Below, piece by piece: positions 1 through 11,749 of a stretch of DNA of 64,000 nt. The translations under genes and the position numbers were made by a program. Within the stretch, counting starts at the first letter, position 1. Every line of letters begins with the position of its first letter. Source of the DNA: Ceratothoa steindachneri (Eukaryota; Arthropoda; Malacostraca; Isopoda; Cymothoidae); the NCBI GenBank assembly GCA_963969495.1, contig OZ018324.1:158442758-158506757 (forward strand). The letters run 5' to 3'. The notes beneath the pieces are model-generated. The model searched no databases. It was not told the origin of the DNA and saw only the letters and a program-made list of their open reading frames with translations.

Positions 1-236
1 ATCAATAGTTCAATGTAAAATTTATAATGTATAAGAACTAAAATAAACATAATTTATCATAATTTATAGTTTTATGTTTTACTATTATTATTTTTATTTA
101 TTTATTATTAGGTACCGAATGTAACATCTATAATTATAATAGTTTAAATTTTATTTTGTAAATTATGAATGTGGCCCTCCATCACTTCATATAGTTTGCT
201 TCTGGCCCGTAAGCTGAAAAAGGTTGCCAACCTCTG
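1..236. mobile_element. Right end of a hAT-like DNA transposon running off the window
   Basis: Read on the minus strand, the segment ending at 236 begins CAGAGGTTGGCAACC and continues into an A/T-rich stretch. This resembles the CAGGGGTYGGCAACC-type termini of hAT elements. The next eight bases (237-244, GGTTAAGT) are a candidate target duplication, but the partner end lies left of the window. No transposase sequence is visible in the part present. The assignment rests on the terminal motif alone. Confidence 0.4.
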
Positions 237-3200
237 GGTTAAGTGGAAGGTTGTTTTTTTATTTTATCTTTTTATTATTATTCAATTAGCTAAGAAGCTA
301 GTAAAACCAACGTGGGCATCACAACCAAAAATATTTCGAAGAGCTTGGAAGAAAAGTGGTTAAGTTAGGGGAAGTGAAACTGTATGGAAGTTACAGCACG
401 ACGGAGTAAATGACAAAGGGTGTCCGTGACAAGAAGAGCGTGCAACTCTCCAAACCTTGCCTAATCTCTTTAGTTGGATGGAAAAACAAGTTCATTCATT
501 AGGGCCCCTTCACATAACGCCACCTTGGTAGCTCCACCAAATATTTTGCGCGGCGTCACCATTTTTAGCTGGCCATCAATAATGCCATCTAAAGATCTCA
601 TTTTCATCATGGCCGTACTGAAAGTCGTGTCTCGTATGAATATTTCGTTAGTTTCCTTTGAAACTTGTGGTGACACCAACAGTTTGGCGCGCATAAAAAC
701 GCCTAGACTCACCACTAGACGTGGTGGTGCGCCACCTTGTGAAGATTACCTTTGATTTAGGTGGGGTCGTGTGAAAGGGACCCTAAGGAGACGTATCGCC
801 GTCCACGTCTTAATGACTTTCCTCAGTTGCCTTTTGAGGATTGTTCACAAAGGTCCCAGAAAGTACTAAGTCAACAAACGTTACGTATGAAAGAGAATTT
901 ATCTCCCAGTCGGCGGGCAGTGAGAATATTGCCACCATGTTGCCAGCTGCTCGTCATAGAAGGCGAATAAATGCATATGCATGAAATGGTGGGAGAGGCA
1001 AAGGTTGAACGCACGTTTGTATAATAGCCCTATGAATGTGCTATTTAACTTCGCGTGGGGCACCTGCTCCAAAGTCGTTAAAGCACCTGTTCCAACCATC
1101 TATTTCACTTTTTTCTAAGTTATACCTAGTTCCTACCTTGTCTCTCCATCTTAAAATATTAACACTAGTCAACCCCCATTGAAAACTAGTCAAGGTAACG
1201 AGAAATTGAACGAAATCTAGCAATGACACTCAAGTCCGCTCCAAGTTTCTCAGGTGACCTAAAGAACTACAAAACTACAGTAAGATTAAATTGAAAAAAA
1301 AAAGAATATGCCTCTACATAGAAGCACATCGCTGTTAATAAAAGCAAATCTAAATTCTAGCTAAATACCTAAAAACGGTTCTTTCGTTTGATCGTTCGTT
1401 TAATAATGTATTACTTTTTCTTACTCTTGACATTGAGAAGTGTGATTTGTAAGGTATTATCCCACGAGCGTGGGAGAGAGTGGAGTGCGATCAGGGCAAG
1501 ATGGGTTGAGTGAGGAGTAGCACGATAGGTCGGGTAAAAATGTGTGGGCTCGAGAATTATGTGCGAAGTTGAGATGTACAAGGGCAAAACTGTGTGCAGT
1601 TGTAGAATATGGGCTGTGTAATGATAGAAGTGAAGTTGAAAAAGAGAGATTCTGGAATGCCTAGTGACGAGACTTGAAGCCCTCTTATTATGGGTTTCCG
1701 AGAACTTTTTGAACTCCCCTCGTACCATAGCAACAAACAAAACCTTACAGCGAGTTAGACAAACGGCAAACAGACCAAGGGGAAACTTTAGCAACAACCT
1801 CTAAAGATACTGGTACAGAAATGAAAAGGATTTTTATTCCCGCGAAGGGGGTCGCATCAAACAAAAATATACTTACTGCACGCACATTAACAATCATCAA
1901 ACAATATTTAGTGAATTCATTCTTCAATGAGAGAGACATCTATAGAGCAATGTCTAATGAAAGCTCGATGCTTGGTTTTGCATATTGTTCGCTCAATATT
2001 GGATTCCCTTGTTGAAGTTCGTTAGATCTCCATTTTTTCATACCAACTTATTTGTAAAACGGTTCGTAAATTTGATTCGAAATTTTAACATATATATGTG
2101 GCGAGATTTCCGGTGCACATACTTTCTCAGAAGAGCCCAGGTGCGCGTTTGCAAGAGGTAGTTCACCCTCGATAATAGCATATCAAACTCGCATATGTCA
2201 CCATGGTTCAACGGTTCATGTCCGCAAGTCGACAACTTCCACATGATTTTCTCGTCAGCAGAAGTTTCCGTAGACAGGGATGGGACCACTTTAGGGGCGC
2301 CATCTTTCAATCTAGATTTCCGCGGAAGCTTCTGATTGATCCTCAGGAGCGATGGGAATTTTCCTCTAGAACTTGCAGCATAAAGAATGAGATCAGCAAG
2401 CCAACGGAGAGAGCAGTTTTATCATGACCACTGGCCTATCCTTGCCACCCAGAGTACAGTTGTCTTTGCCCCCTAAAATTCACTTTCAACCTTTCGGGGG
2501 AAGCGTTTTTCTCCCTTGATTTGGAGGCAAGCCAAATTTAGCACAAACTTCCCATCACCAATAGGGAGAGGAGGGCATTTTTGGCTTTGGGGAGTCCATC
2601 GAGATCGATGATGACGGGTGCCCTCTTGAGGGCATCAAACACACATGCACATTTAAATACTCGCGGATTCTACATTCAAGCCCAGCTTAAGGTGGCTAGT
2701 TTCGATCACTTTCGCTCTGTCTGGAAGGCCGATTATCCGACGCATTCGCATCTGCTGACCATTATTGGAACTCACATTAAACCTTGCTTAGTAAATGACC
2801 AAGAGCCGCGCTGACGAAGAAAACAGTCTATCAGAGTTTGGTTTGAGGATTAGGCCACAACGGAAGCATGAGTCAGAAATTTTCTCGAAATTGGGACTTA
2901 ACTGCAGCCTTCGGGAGGAGGAGTAATCCTCACATCCGAGGGACCGGCCATAATCGAGAGGATAGTAACAACCGTCCCTATGTATGCTGGAAGCGGTTTT
3001 GGCACAAGTACCCGAAGGTGGGTGGCAAAAAAGTAGCGGCAGTTTACTCGGCCGTTAATTCCTTCAGGTCAACCATGATTCATCTCTTTCGAAGTTCCCA
3101 TTCGGGGCACATCCCATCCACCCATCATCACCCATCATCCTGGCAGCATCTGAACGGGAGACCAACTGAAAAATGGACGAAAGTGCTAATATCATTTTTT

Positions 3201-3344
3201 TTCAAAGTCACCTACCTAAGTCAGTACCTCCTTTACCACCTTACCACTTCATTTCCTCCATCATACGCAAAACATATTAATTACACTTTTGCTTACACGA
3301 AGAAAAATAAACCAAGAAAGAAGAGGAAGAGGACAGAAGGAGAC
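237..3344. other. No recognisable gene; low-complexity and repeat-like DNA
   Basis: Only short open frames on both strands, none with a motif I recognise. The interval 2900-3340, just ahead of the LINE ORF1, is rich in pyrimidines and CATC-type repeats. It may be that element's 5' leader, by position only. Confidence 0.4.
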
Positions 3345-4570
3345 CATGGAGACACTCACTAAGAGGGTTTCCTTGAGAACGATCCCCGGACAGAGCCTTA
3401 CAAAACTTTGTTCACATCACTAAAGGTCGCATTAGTGAAACTCATTGAGGTCCCTAACAGATTCATGGTTATATGCGCGGAGACCCGAGACGTAGACAAG
3501 CTTCTGTCTGAAGAAGGAGCGAGTCTACTTAAGACTGTTAACCTTGAAGCAAAGACTATCCCCGCGCAAATGGCAGCTAACAGAAGAATTATCTGCTGAA
3601 AGTGGGAAGCTGGGGCGGAGGACGCATAGCGGAAGAGATCAAATTTGAAATTGAGAACCAATTTTCCTGTGTAAAAGTTCGCGAAGTTATCAAATTTCGA
3701 GAACACACACATGTGTTCAAAGTAACTTTTGCCTCTACCGAAATGGCGCGGAAGGCCACTACTGAAGGACTCCTGGTATTTAGCATGAGGATACCAGGAG
3801 AAAATATTGAACAAGAGAAGTTCCATAGCATACAGATTTGCTTTGTATGCTGAAAATTGGAACAACACACCACTGCGACATGCTTCGAAAAAGAAAAAAA
3901 AATATGCTGTAGTGAATGCGCCACAGCCGGCCACCGAAATGACAAATGTAAAAGCACAAAGACAAAAGTGCTTAAACTGTAATGGCGACCATAAAACTGT
4001 GGCCTTGAACTGCCCAAAGAGGAAAGAAATAATTAAGAAAAAAGAAGAGAAAAAGGCAGAGCAAAACACTTACACAAGCGCCGCTAAGAAGAATGAAGAT
4101 TTGCAACTAAGGAGAGCATCCCCCTCAGATGTACGCATCTCAAATGACCTTAGTGGTCGCATTCTAATCTGCATCACGCATGCCTAGGTAGCAAACGCCG
4201 TACAACCAGGCTCCTACAACCAAGTTCTCAACTCGCTTCTAAGAGGGAATGGCCTACCATCCATCATTGTGCCGGCAAACCAAGGATGTTCTAAAGCTTT
4301 CAAAGACTCGTTTATCCAGCATAACGAGTTCTGGAAGGCCGGTCTTAACATGGAGAAATCACCCTCTCTGGAAGAATCCGAGGAGGAAGAAAAAGAAGAC
4401 GAAGAAAGTGAAGAGGAAGAAGAGAATACTTCTTCGGAAAGTGACGAGAGCCCGTCTATTCGTAACAGGGCGAAGAGTAAATCCAAAACTTCAAGTTCCC
4501 CTCTGTAAAACACGAAGCATGTACAAGCGCAAGCAGTTAGACAGGCGAAGAAGAAAAGGAAACACCGATA
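3345..4570 (+). pseudogene. Degenerate LINE ORF1 (Gag-like, three CCHC zinc knuckles)
   Basis: A plus-strand coding relic broken by several frameshifts. Three zinc knuckles can be read across frames: CFVC...H...C at about 3839-3885, CSECATAGHRNDKC at about 3904-3951, and CLNCNGDHKTVALNC at about 3969-4013. A Lys/Glu-rich segment follows, then a very acidic Ser/Glu tail at 4350-4480. This layout is that of ORF1 proteins of Jockey/I-type non-LTR retrotransposons, which bind element RNA. The endonuclease relic of the same orientation follows at 4600. Frameshifts near 3420, 3600 and 3850 make it non-functional. The exact clade is uncertain. Confidence 0.6.
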
Positions 4571-4599
4571 ATTAACACTACGTCATGCAAAGAAACGCA

Positions 4600-5029
4600 C
4601 TAAATAAATAGGAAATTAATACCAACGGCTGGATGACGAAAAGAACTCTTTATGGAAAAGTATTTAGGGAAATTGATGTGGATATCATTTTAATTTCGGA
4701 ACACGCAATTCGGAAATGAAGATCTGGAATTACGATGTGTTAATCACAAATTATTCCTAAGAGCGGTATGACGGTGCCGCTATTGCGATTTAAAAAGGGA
4801 TCAAACACAAGAAAATTAGAGATCTTGAAGAATCCTATCTCGCGATTGAGGTCGAATTCAACATCGGAAAGCTCGTCATAGCCACCGAGTGCCAGTCGCC
4901 AAGGAGAGATTATTTACTGTTATAATCTATCACTGGCCTATTTGGCAGAAGAGCCTTCACTATATTAATGGGGGACCTGAACACCAGAAGTGAGGAGTCT
5001 GGATACAGAGCCTTTAATGGATTCCTAAT
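4600..5029 (+). pseudogene. LINE ORF2 fragment: AP-like endonuclease domain
   Basis: Plus-strand reading with frame changes and stops gives endonuclease-type blocks: YDGAAIAI, then LEESYLAIEVE, then GKLVIATECQSPRRDYLL, then ILMGDLNTRS. The last corresponds to the conserved GDLN/GDFN block of APE-type LINE endonucleases, which nick target DNA to prime reverse transcription. The reading breaks off at 5029, where a Penelope-derived inverted arm begins, and no reverse transcriptase follows. A related endonuclease relic lies at 6100-7310, so two fragments of one family are present. Confidence 0.55.
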
Positions 5030-5129
5030 GATACAGGATTGGGGGCGAGTTTTAAAATTTTAAAATCGTCTAAGGCAAAATCGGCTTTACAATTGATGGA
5101 ATGCAGCCGAATAGGCGAGAATTCTTTCT
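5030..5129 (-). repeat. Inverted-repeat arm 1, Penelope GIY-YIG derived
   Basis: Its reverse complement matches 5551-5650 over exactly 100 positions. I count about 11 mismatches by eye. It carries part of the GIY-YIG coding sequence in antisense orientation. The spacer between arms is 421 bp. Confidence 0.75.
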
Positions 5130-5404
5130 GTGGAATATTTCACAAAGAACGGTTTTCCTGTCTCTGGCGGAAAAAAATTATGGCAAAATTTTTTAACAAC
5201 ATTTATCAACCAAAATTGAAATCCCAAAATGTTTGTTAAGATATCCATTACGTAGTCTTTCAGGATATGGGTTTTTTAAACCAAAAAAATTCAAAATAAA
5301 TTACAACTCTATTAAATAAATTCTTATATCATACCAATTTTAAGATCATTTTAATAAATAAACACCCCTTAGGACTATAATTCAATTGTAAGGACATAAT
5401 CTCG

Positions 5405-5720
5405 CCAGAAGAGGAGTACTCCGTCATATATGAATTTACTTACCCCGGATGTAATCTGGAGAAATTATATTGGCAGTGCGCTGCGCTCACTGAAGGAAAG
5501 GTTCTGTTCCCATATGAGAATTAGCCACATGACTGGGAAAGTTCTCTCAAAGAAAGAATTATTGCCTGTTCGGCTACATTCCATCAATTGTAAAACCGAT
5601 GTCACCTTAGACGATTTTAAAATTTTAAAACTCATCCCCGATCCTGTATCATTAATAATTCAAGAATCAATGTATATAAAATATTTTTTTCCCTCTCTAA
5701 ATTCCGATTCCTCCTCCCAT
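5405..5720 (+). pseudogene. Penelope-like element C-terminal GIY-YIG endonuclease fragment
   Basis: After a start in a different frame (IYEFTYPGCN at about 5425), the main frame reads YIGSALRSLKERF, MTGKVLSKKELLPVRLHS, DDFKILKLIPDPVSLIIQES, then FPSLNSDSS. The YIG core, the Arg eleven residues or so later, the TG turn, the R-x-H pair and the late ES glutamate match the GIY-YIG endonuclease of Penelope-like retroelements. Only the 3' end of such an element is present. An inverted 100-bp partner occurs at 5030-5129. Frameshifted at least once, so a relic. Confidence 0.7.
5551..5650 (+). repeat. Inverted-repeat arm 2, inside the GIY-YIG fragment
   Basis: Partner of 5030-5129 in inverted orientation, about 89 of 100 positions matching by eye. 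Penelope elements often carry inverted or tandem partial copies of themselves, so the arrangement fits that family. Confidence 0.75.
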
Positions 5721-7315
5721 CCACAGAAAGCTGCCACACAACAACCACATGAAGGAGAAAATCCACAACAGATACAGACTCGGAGATCGACGGTGAGGAA
5801 ATAGGTCTAACATTTACACCTCAGACAAGGCACCTTTTCCTGAAGATGTATCCTTCCTGGAAGTCATTTGGCATAAAGAATCAGAAATACGAATGAGCCA
5901 TAACGGAATCAGAAGATGAAAGAGAAATAGCGACAGCACTCTACGCAGGCAAAGTAAGGATCATCGACGAGATCAGCAAAACGATCCCGAATACAGAATA
6001 CGGGAAGACAAAGAACGGAAGGACCAGAAAACATAGGGACTAAGCAGCACACTCAATAGGAAGACATAAAAAATAGAGAACATTAATAAAACCCTAAAAA
6101 TCTTAAAATTGAACACAAATGGATGGTTGGGGAAAGCGAATGAATATGGAAACATATTCAGGGGCGAAGACGCCAACATTATCCTCATATGTGAATACGG
6201 TGTCAACCATAGGTGGGCGTTATCGCGATAACGATATCGGGTTATCGGTTATCCGATTTTTTCCCCGCGTTATCAATTCATCGATATCGCCGATACTTTT
6301 GGTTCCAAACTAGCGATAATCGATAATTTCAGTTTTTGGTTCGAGTTTAGCACAGGGGCGATCCGCGCGTGCCTTGGAGGCAAAAATAGTTAGGTCCGAG
6401 CTGGAACCGAACGTATACTGAACGGAGTGCGGGGCGGCCGTTCTTGTCTTCTCAAAACGTTCGCTCAGCTTCAATCTCTCATTAGTTGTCGGACGAGAGG
6501 TCACGAGGTGTTGCTCCTGCGCTCTACCAGTTTTACGCGTTCTTTGATGATTTTTTTCCTATTTTCCCGTACTTCTTCCGTTCTAATTTTTTGTGCACGT
6601 GTATATGAATGCATATACTATTCGGTGTTATTCTTTAATATCTGTTTATTAACGTTTTGAAAACTTACAAAGTTATGCCCCTATTCTAAACTGATCATAT
6701 TTTTATTGTAATTTAGTAGTGCAGTGCTTTGCTATTTTATAGTATTGAATTAGTGATGGCATCGCAAGAGACTGTGCCCGCAGTATCGGAATTTTGGATT
6801 TATCGATTTATCTGTTATTACCTTATCGGGCGATATATTTATCGCCAGTTATCGATTATCGGTTATTGCCGATAAGGTTATCGTTATCGGTTATCGTGAT
6901 ACATTTTTTCTTTATCGCGCTAACCACTGGTGTCAACACGGATAACACCTGGATGAATAATCAAAAATTACCACGTCCTCGCTAAGTCTCTTCTTAAGAC
7001 ATATATGACGCTGCTGCAATCGCCGTAAGAAGGAACCCCACCTTCAAAGAGCTGCCGGAGCTAGATGAGTCTTTCGTAGCCATCGAGATCCCTGACTAGT
7101 TGGGGCACTAACAATTGCAGCAGAGTACCAACCTCCCCGCCGATCATATTTGCCTGTCAATAACCTGCTAAGTCTAACTGGTCACGGCAGAAACGTATTA
7201 ATAAGGGATGACCTCAATGCCGGACTCAGGGCCTCGGGCTACTGGCACCAAAGTGCAGGAGTCAATAGGCCCAGCAAACACCTCCACAAAATGGACGCAC
7301 GGGGGTCATATTAAA
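5720..7315 (+). pseudogene. Second LINE endonuclease relic, interrupted by a hAT-type element
   Basis: Plus-strand coding relic. Before the insertion it reads NGWLGKANEYGNIFRGEDAN then IILICEYGVN. After the insertion (from 6930) it resumes with TDNTWMNNQ, then AAIAVRRNPTFKELPELDES, FVAIEIP, LTIAAEYQPPRR and VLIRDDLNA. These are APE endonuclease blocks like those at 4600-5029. The reading across the 6208-6929 element is continuous once one copy of its duplication is removed. Frameshifts and stops occur throughout, so no product is expected. Confidence 0.55.
6208..6929. mobile_element. Complete non-autonomous hAT-type element (722 bp) with 8-bp TSD
   Basis: Flanked by perfect direct repeats GTGTCAAC at 6200-6207 and 6930-6937. 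The ends read CATAGGTGGGCG on the left and, reverse-complemented, CAGTGGTTAGCG on the right (8 of 12 identical). Many TTATCG/CGATAA motifs crowd both subterminal regions, as hAT transposases bind such repeats. No transposase coding is visible. The 8-bp duplication plus CA-initial ends support hAT, mobilised in trans. It sits inside a LINE endonuclease relic, so it is the younger insertion. Confidence 0.8.
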
Positions 7316-7431
7316 TCCCAGCATACTCAACTCATATAAAATAAATGTCTAAAATTGGAATAAGGAATTGAGAATGCATAGATTAATTTGCAATTGAATA
7401 AAAAATATGGAATGTAATATGTTTGTTAGTG

Positions 7432-7453
7432 TATATATATATATATATATATA
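7432..7453. repeat. (TA)n microsatellite
   Basis: About 11 TA units. Confidence 0.95.
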
Positions 7454-7459
7454 GAAGGA

Positions 7460-8457
7460 AAGCGACCGTTGGAAGTGAGCGCGAGACAAACAATGTACGA
7501 ACGCGCGAAAGGTCAGAATCATTTGTGTCAACAAGACAAGGAGGAAATAAATATTTCACGTCTCAGAATTGATATCTCGAAAGACGGAAGTCTACGGAAC
7601 AGTTGGTTAAATACACCCAGTGACTAAAGGGGATTGTATCACTGGGCTACGACAAGCGTATCTTGTTATATAGATAAAACTTCGGAGATGAAAGTAAATT
7701 GTAATACACAGCCGTTCAAAACTCCGCCCAAGGGTGGAAGTAATTAGCCACAACGACAAAGATTTGTCCCGCAGCCAAGTCTAGGCCACGCCTCCCTGGA
7801 AATGAAATTGTATATATTGGCGGGCAATGAGAAGAATAGAAGAGTTAAGAATTTAGCATTATAATTGTTATTAAGTATTATCATACCCGTATTAGCGTTT
7901 ACAGAACCCCTTCTAAATTCCCCATGTCTTGTCGCTCCAGAATTTAATACTTCGCGTTGAATATATATAGACTGCCAGTCGCCATCAAAGTAACTTTGTG
8001 ACGTGCCGCTTGCCCCGTTATAGATCAATATTATCCTAAACCTTTGGTAAGCCCAGCCAAAATAAGTAAGAACACAGTGAATAAATCATCTTTGGAGTCA
8101 GATAGATAACACTAGGCAACAAATTTTAACTTTTTGTTTGTTACAAAAAGGTGAATAAGTGTTTATAATTAGTTCGAGGGCGCTGAGTCCGATTTGAAAA
8201 AACAAAATTCTCTATCACCTCTAGATTTTGTGTAATGACCCTCCCTCCCCCCCTTTTCGCTATTTGTTCCGATAAATAAATAAAAAAATATTTTTATTTT
8301 GTAATTTTTAAGCAAAACTAATTTAAAAGTTGAGGACCTTCATTCTTTATTCTGGCTTAGGACAGAGAGTGTACATCCCTGGCAAAGTTATCCCCCCCCT
8401 ACCTCCCAAGTAATTAAGATTTTATTGTATTGATTAAGTTTGTTATGCACTTAAAGT
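7460..8457. other. No recognisable gene
   Basis: Contains a 94-codon minus-strand open frame (7744-8028) without a recognisable motif, and A/T-rich sequence after 8090. It could be part of an LTR or leader of a retroelement, but I see no paired LTR. Confidence 0.35.
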
Positions 8458-10010
8458 TTAAAGAAACTTTGTTGTAGCCTTCCTTCTCGTATTTCTTTTG
8501 TGAGACATAAAAGTTTTTTTTTGTATACGTCGTCTCCATAACCAAAATTTGTTTAGAAGACGTTCACCATGTTCATCACTAACCGCTGCCAGATTTTCAT
8601 GAAAAAATTCTAGATGAAAATGCAGAAAATGCATTTTAAGTGACATTCTACATCCCATCTTTTCATAAGCTTCCACATATTGTTTCATATTTCTCGGTAA
8701 TTTGGAGATTCAAAATTGCCGAGAAAGTTTTAAGTGACTTACACAAAGGATGTCCATGCTTTGCGTTCCTTTTCATTGAGACACAAAGTAAAGGAATTAT
8801 CAGAAACAACTCTGCGAATTTGTGGTCCAGTGAAAACTCCAGCTTCTATTTTTGCATCAGTAAATTATCCTTTGAATTTGTTTTTCAAATATTGAAAGCC
8901 TTCACTTTTTTTTATCCATACCCTTTAAAAAAAAATTTCATCAACCCGATTTAATGTGAAGAGATGGAAGATGAACTTTTGGGTATCTACTAGAGCATAA
9001 TGCTTGACATTATGTTTGCCAACAATGTGTTCTTCTCTGGCTGGCCATTCTCGCGCTTTTTATAGTGATTTTTATCATATCTGCTATCCCATAGACATAA
9101 AAAGCACATGTACTTTGTGTATCCTAACTGTAACCCAAGAAGAAGAGGTGATAAACTTTCAAATCACAACAGATGCTCCAGTTATGCTCTTTGTATTCAA
9201 TAAGTTTCAGCAATAGTTTCATTAATGAATATGTTTCTTGAAGACCTGTAGCGTGGGCTAAAGGAATTGCAGCTTTTCATTCCCATTGTGCAGCAGAACA
9301 GCTTTAAGACTTACCTTACTAGAGTCAATGAAAAGTCTCCACTCATTAGGATCATAGTCATAGCCGATTTCCTGCATCAAGCCATTAATATTGTTGCAGT
9401 AACATACAGTATTTTCTTGTAAATAAAATTTTGATAACTTTTGGTGACGATATCGATAGAAAGATACCCTAACACCTGGAAGGAGAAGATTTCTTTCTTA
9501 TAATCTGGAGACAAGTAACTCAGCCTTTTCTTTACTCAGATTTAAATCTCGTACCAAGTCGTTTAAACTTTGTTGACAAAATCAATTTGCTTCTGTATCT
9601 ATATCAATGGAACATATGTTTGATCTTCTTCATTTTCTCCAGAAATCAATGTATAATCATCATCTCAACTAAAATATTCACTTATTGTAGTAGGTGGCTT
9701 CGGTACTGGAGTAGATTCATCATGCGGTGCCGATTTTAATGCTGATGGGCAATTTGAATAAACAATTTTAGATTTGTTTTTCTTTGAAAATCCAGCCACA
9801 TTTGTTAGGCAGAAATAACAATCATCAAAGTGATTTGAGGGCTCACACCATATCATGGGAACAGCAAATGGCATTGCCTTCCTCACTCCATTTAACCAAG
9901 CTATCAACATTGTGTTACACTGCGTGCAGCAAATTTGAAGGGCCCATCTTTATCCTGGTCCCCTACTTTGCATCCAAAATACTAAATGTAGGCTTGCTTC
10001 ATCGTTACTG
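8458..10010 (-). pseudogene. Degenerate member of an uncharacterised arthropod repeat-encoded family, copy 1
   Basis: Reading the minus strand from about 10010 down to 8458, conserved blocks appear in order across several frameshifts: HFDDCYFCLTNVAGFSKKNK, then PSALKSAPHDE, then LVRDLNLSKEKAELLVSRL, then DPNEWRLFIDSSK, then AVLLHNGN, then MGCRMSLKMHFLHFHLEFF, then VSDEHGER. The same blocks occur in the same order in a plus-strand copy at 21115-22790, which supports a real gene family. I recall similar uncharacterised proteins recurring in arthropod gene sets. Their function is unknown to me. The CYFC and later His/Cys residues might bind metal. Too many stops to be active. Confidence 0.6.
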
Positions 10011-10339
10011 CTGTTTCTATTTTTCTCCGTTGTGCCACTGGTGTGAATTGAACACAAACATAACAAAATATGTTGGAGCTGTTTACACATCCGCGTCGAA
10101 AACTTGAAGCCATGACAAGATTTTAAATACTAACTTCTTTACCGGTTATCAGTAGCAGAAACGTTATCACAAATAGGTATGTATTAATCTGAAAATCTGC
10201 TATTTGAGCATTAATATAGTCTACATTATATATATTAAAAATGTTAATATATATTAAATATATATATTAAATATATTAAAAATTGGATATTGGTACATGT
10301 CAAGGAATAGGCCGATTGGTTGGAGTTTTCCCCGACTCT

Positions 10340-10466
<127 letters not shown>

Positions 10467-10661
10467 TATTATCCCGAATGCGGAGTCGTCGTCGTACTAC
10501 TCCTTATACTTCGTTCGGCCCGTGCCCTGACTGTGTTTATTGACTCAGAGTGCTTAGAGGTTGGCTACGGAGGGATTGGAATGAACTTTGCCAACAAGCG
10601 ACCCAAAGGAAGTTAGATACACAACAATACGAAAATAAAGTTTTAATGAACACTAAACAAG

Positions 10662-10663
<2 letters not shown>

Positions 10664-10697
<34 letters not shown>
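10664..10697. repeat. (AT)n microsatellite
   Basis: About 17 AT units, about 200 bp after the long TA tract. Confidence 0.95.
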
Positions 10698-10699
<2 letters not shown>

Positions 10700-11690
10700 A
10701 ATAAGGTGCTTTGAGGGATAAATTAATAAGTGAATCTCGGATATCTCACTTGGCTTGTAAATAACTATTCACTATGTAAATCCCTATACACTGGTAATGT
10801 TGGTAAGCTTCGCGGTGAAGTTGGGGAATGTGAAAGGGAAGGGTTTCCTTGGAACCTGATGTTCGAGTGGCGCTGGTGAGTGAAGGTGATGGGATACGGG
10901 GTGGAGACGATGAGGAAGGTTCTTCAGAGACAGACATGATCCCACAATTCAATCACGATTTTGCTGGAAGAAGGCGGTGACGGGAGCTTCTTGTTAAAGA
11001 GGGCCACACGCTCGTGAACTCTGAGCAATCTTGGGTTGGGTGCCTCTGTGAGGAGGGGGGGTGGGGAAGTGACCTATCGATGCGTAGGATCACGGAGAAA
11101 AGCCGAGATGTAGATTTCTCGCTTAGGGAACCAGAGTGAGGCTGTTTGTATCTTCCACTCTGACATGTGAGTACGAACTTGGGTCCGCACGGACTTGCAG
11201 ACCAGCGAGGTTAGGAGCCTCCCTAACTGGGACCGATCTCCTCTCTGAAGACTCGGTGCTTCGACGAATTAACACAACACCAAGATAGATGGCAATTCCT
11301 GCCCCACCAGACGCTGTGCAAGCTATACTACTGAAGGTTAAAAGCTCCCTTCTTCGGGTGAGAGATTCTTGATTAACTCCTCCATTTCGTCCTTTGCAAA
11401 CTTCCGGGAACCACCGGAAGCCAAGATGGGCTTCCATCTATCGATAACCAGTCGAGGGAGGAACGCGCGAGTTAGCTAAAATGGTTGGTGGTTCTTCCAG
11501 CGGGAGACCATCAGATGTCGGATCAGAAGGGAAAGGTTTGATAACCGGCCTGCCCAGAAGGGAGGTGGGGAAATGTAGGTGCATTATGCTATTTTCCTAC
11601 ATCCCTAACCATCCCGAGGGGACATTATTCTGAAGTGGAACGAGGGATAATGTCACAAGATATAACCTACTCGCAGTTACAATTTATAGC
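10700..11690. other. Unassigned; possibly the gag/leader side of the gypsy-like element
   Basis: Short open frames only. The base composition is more G/C-rich than the flanks and resembles that of the gypsy-like pol relic immediately downstream, so it may hold a decayed gag or 5' LTR. I see no CCHC knuckle and no paired LTR. Confidence 0.3.
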
Positions 11691-11749
11691 CAAAATGAGA
11701 TCCCAGAAAACATACATACGCGAAACACACGACCTCTCAGGAGCACAAG

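Noticed and set aside
3398..4069. 223-codon minus-strand open frame
   Set aside because: Antisense to the zinc-knuckle LINE ORF1 on the plus strand, whose CCHC motifs are unmistakable.
7744..8028. Possible LTR or gag start on the minus strand
   Set aside because: No paired long terminal repeat and no diagnostic motif.
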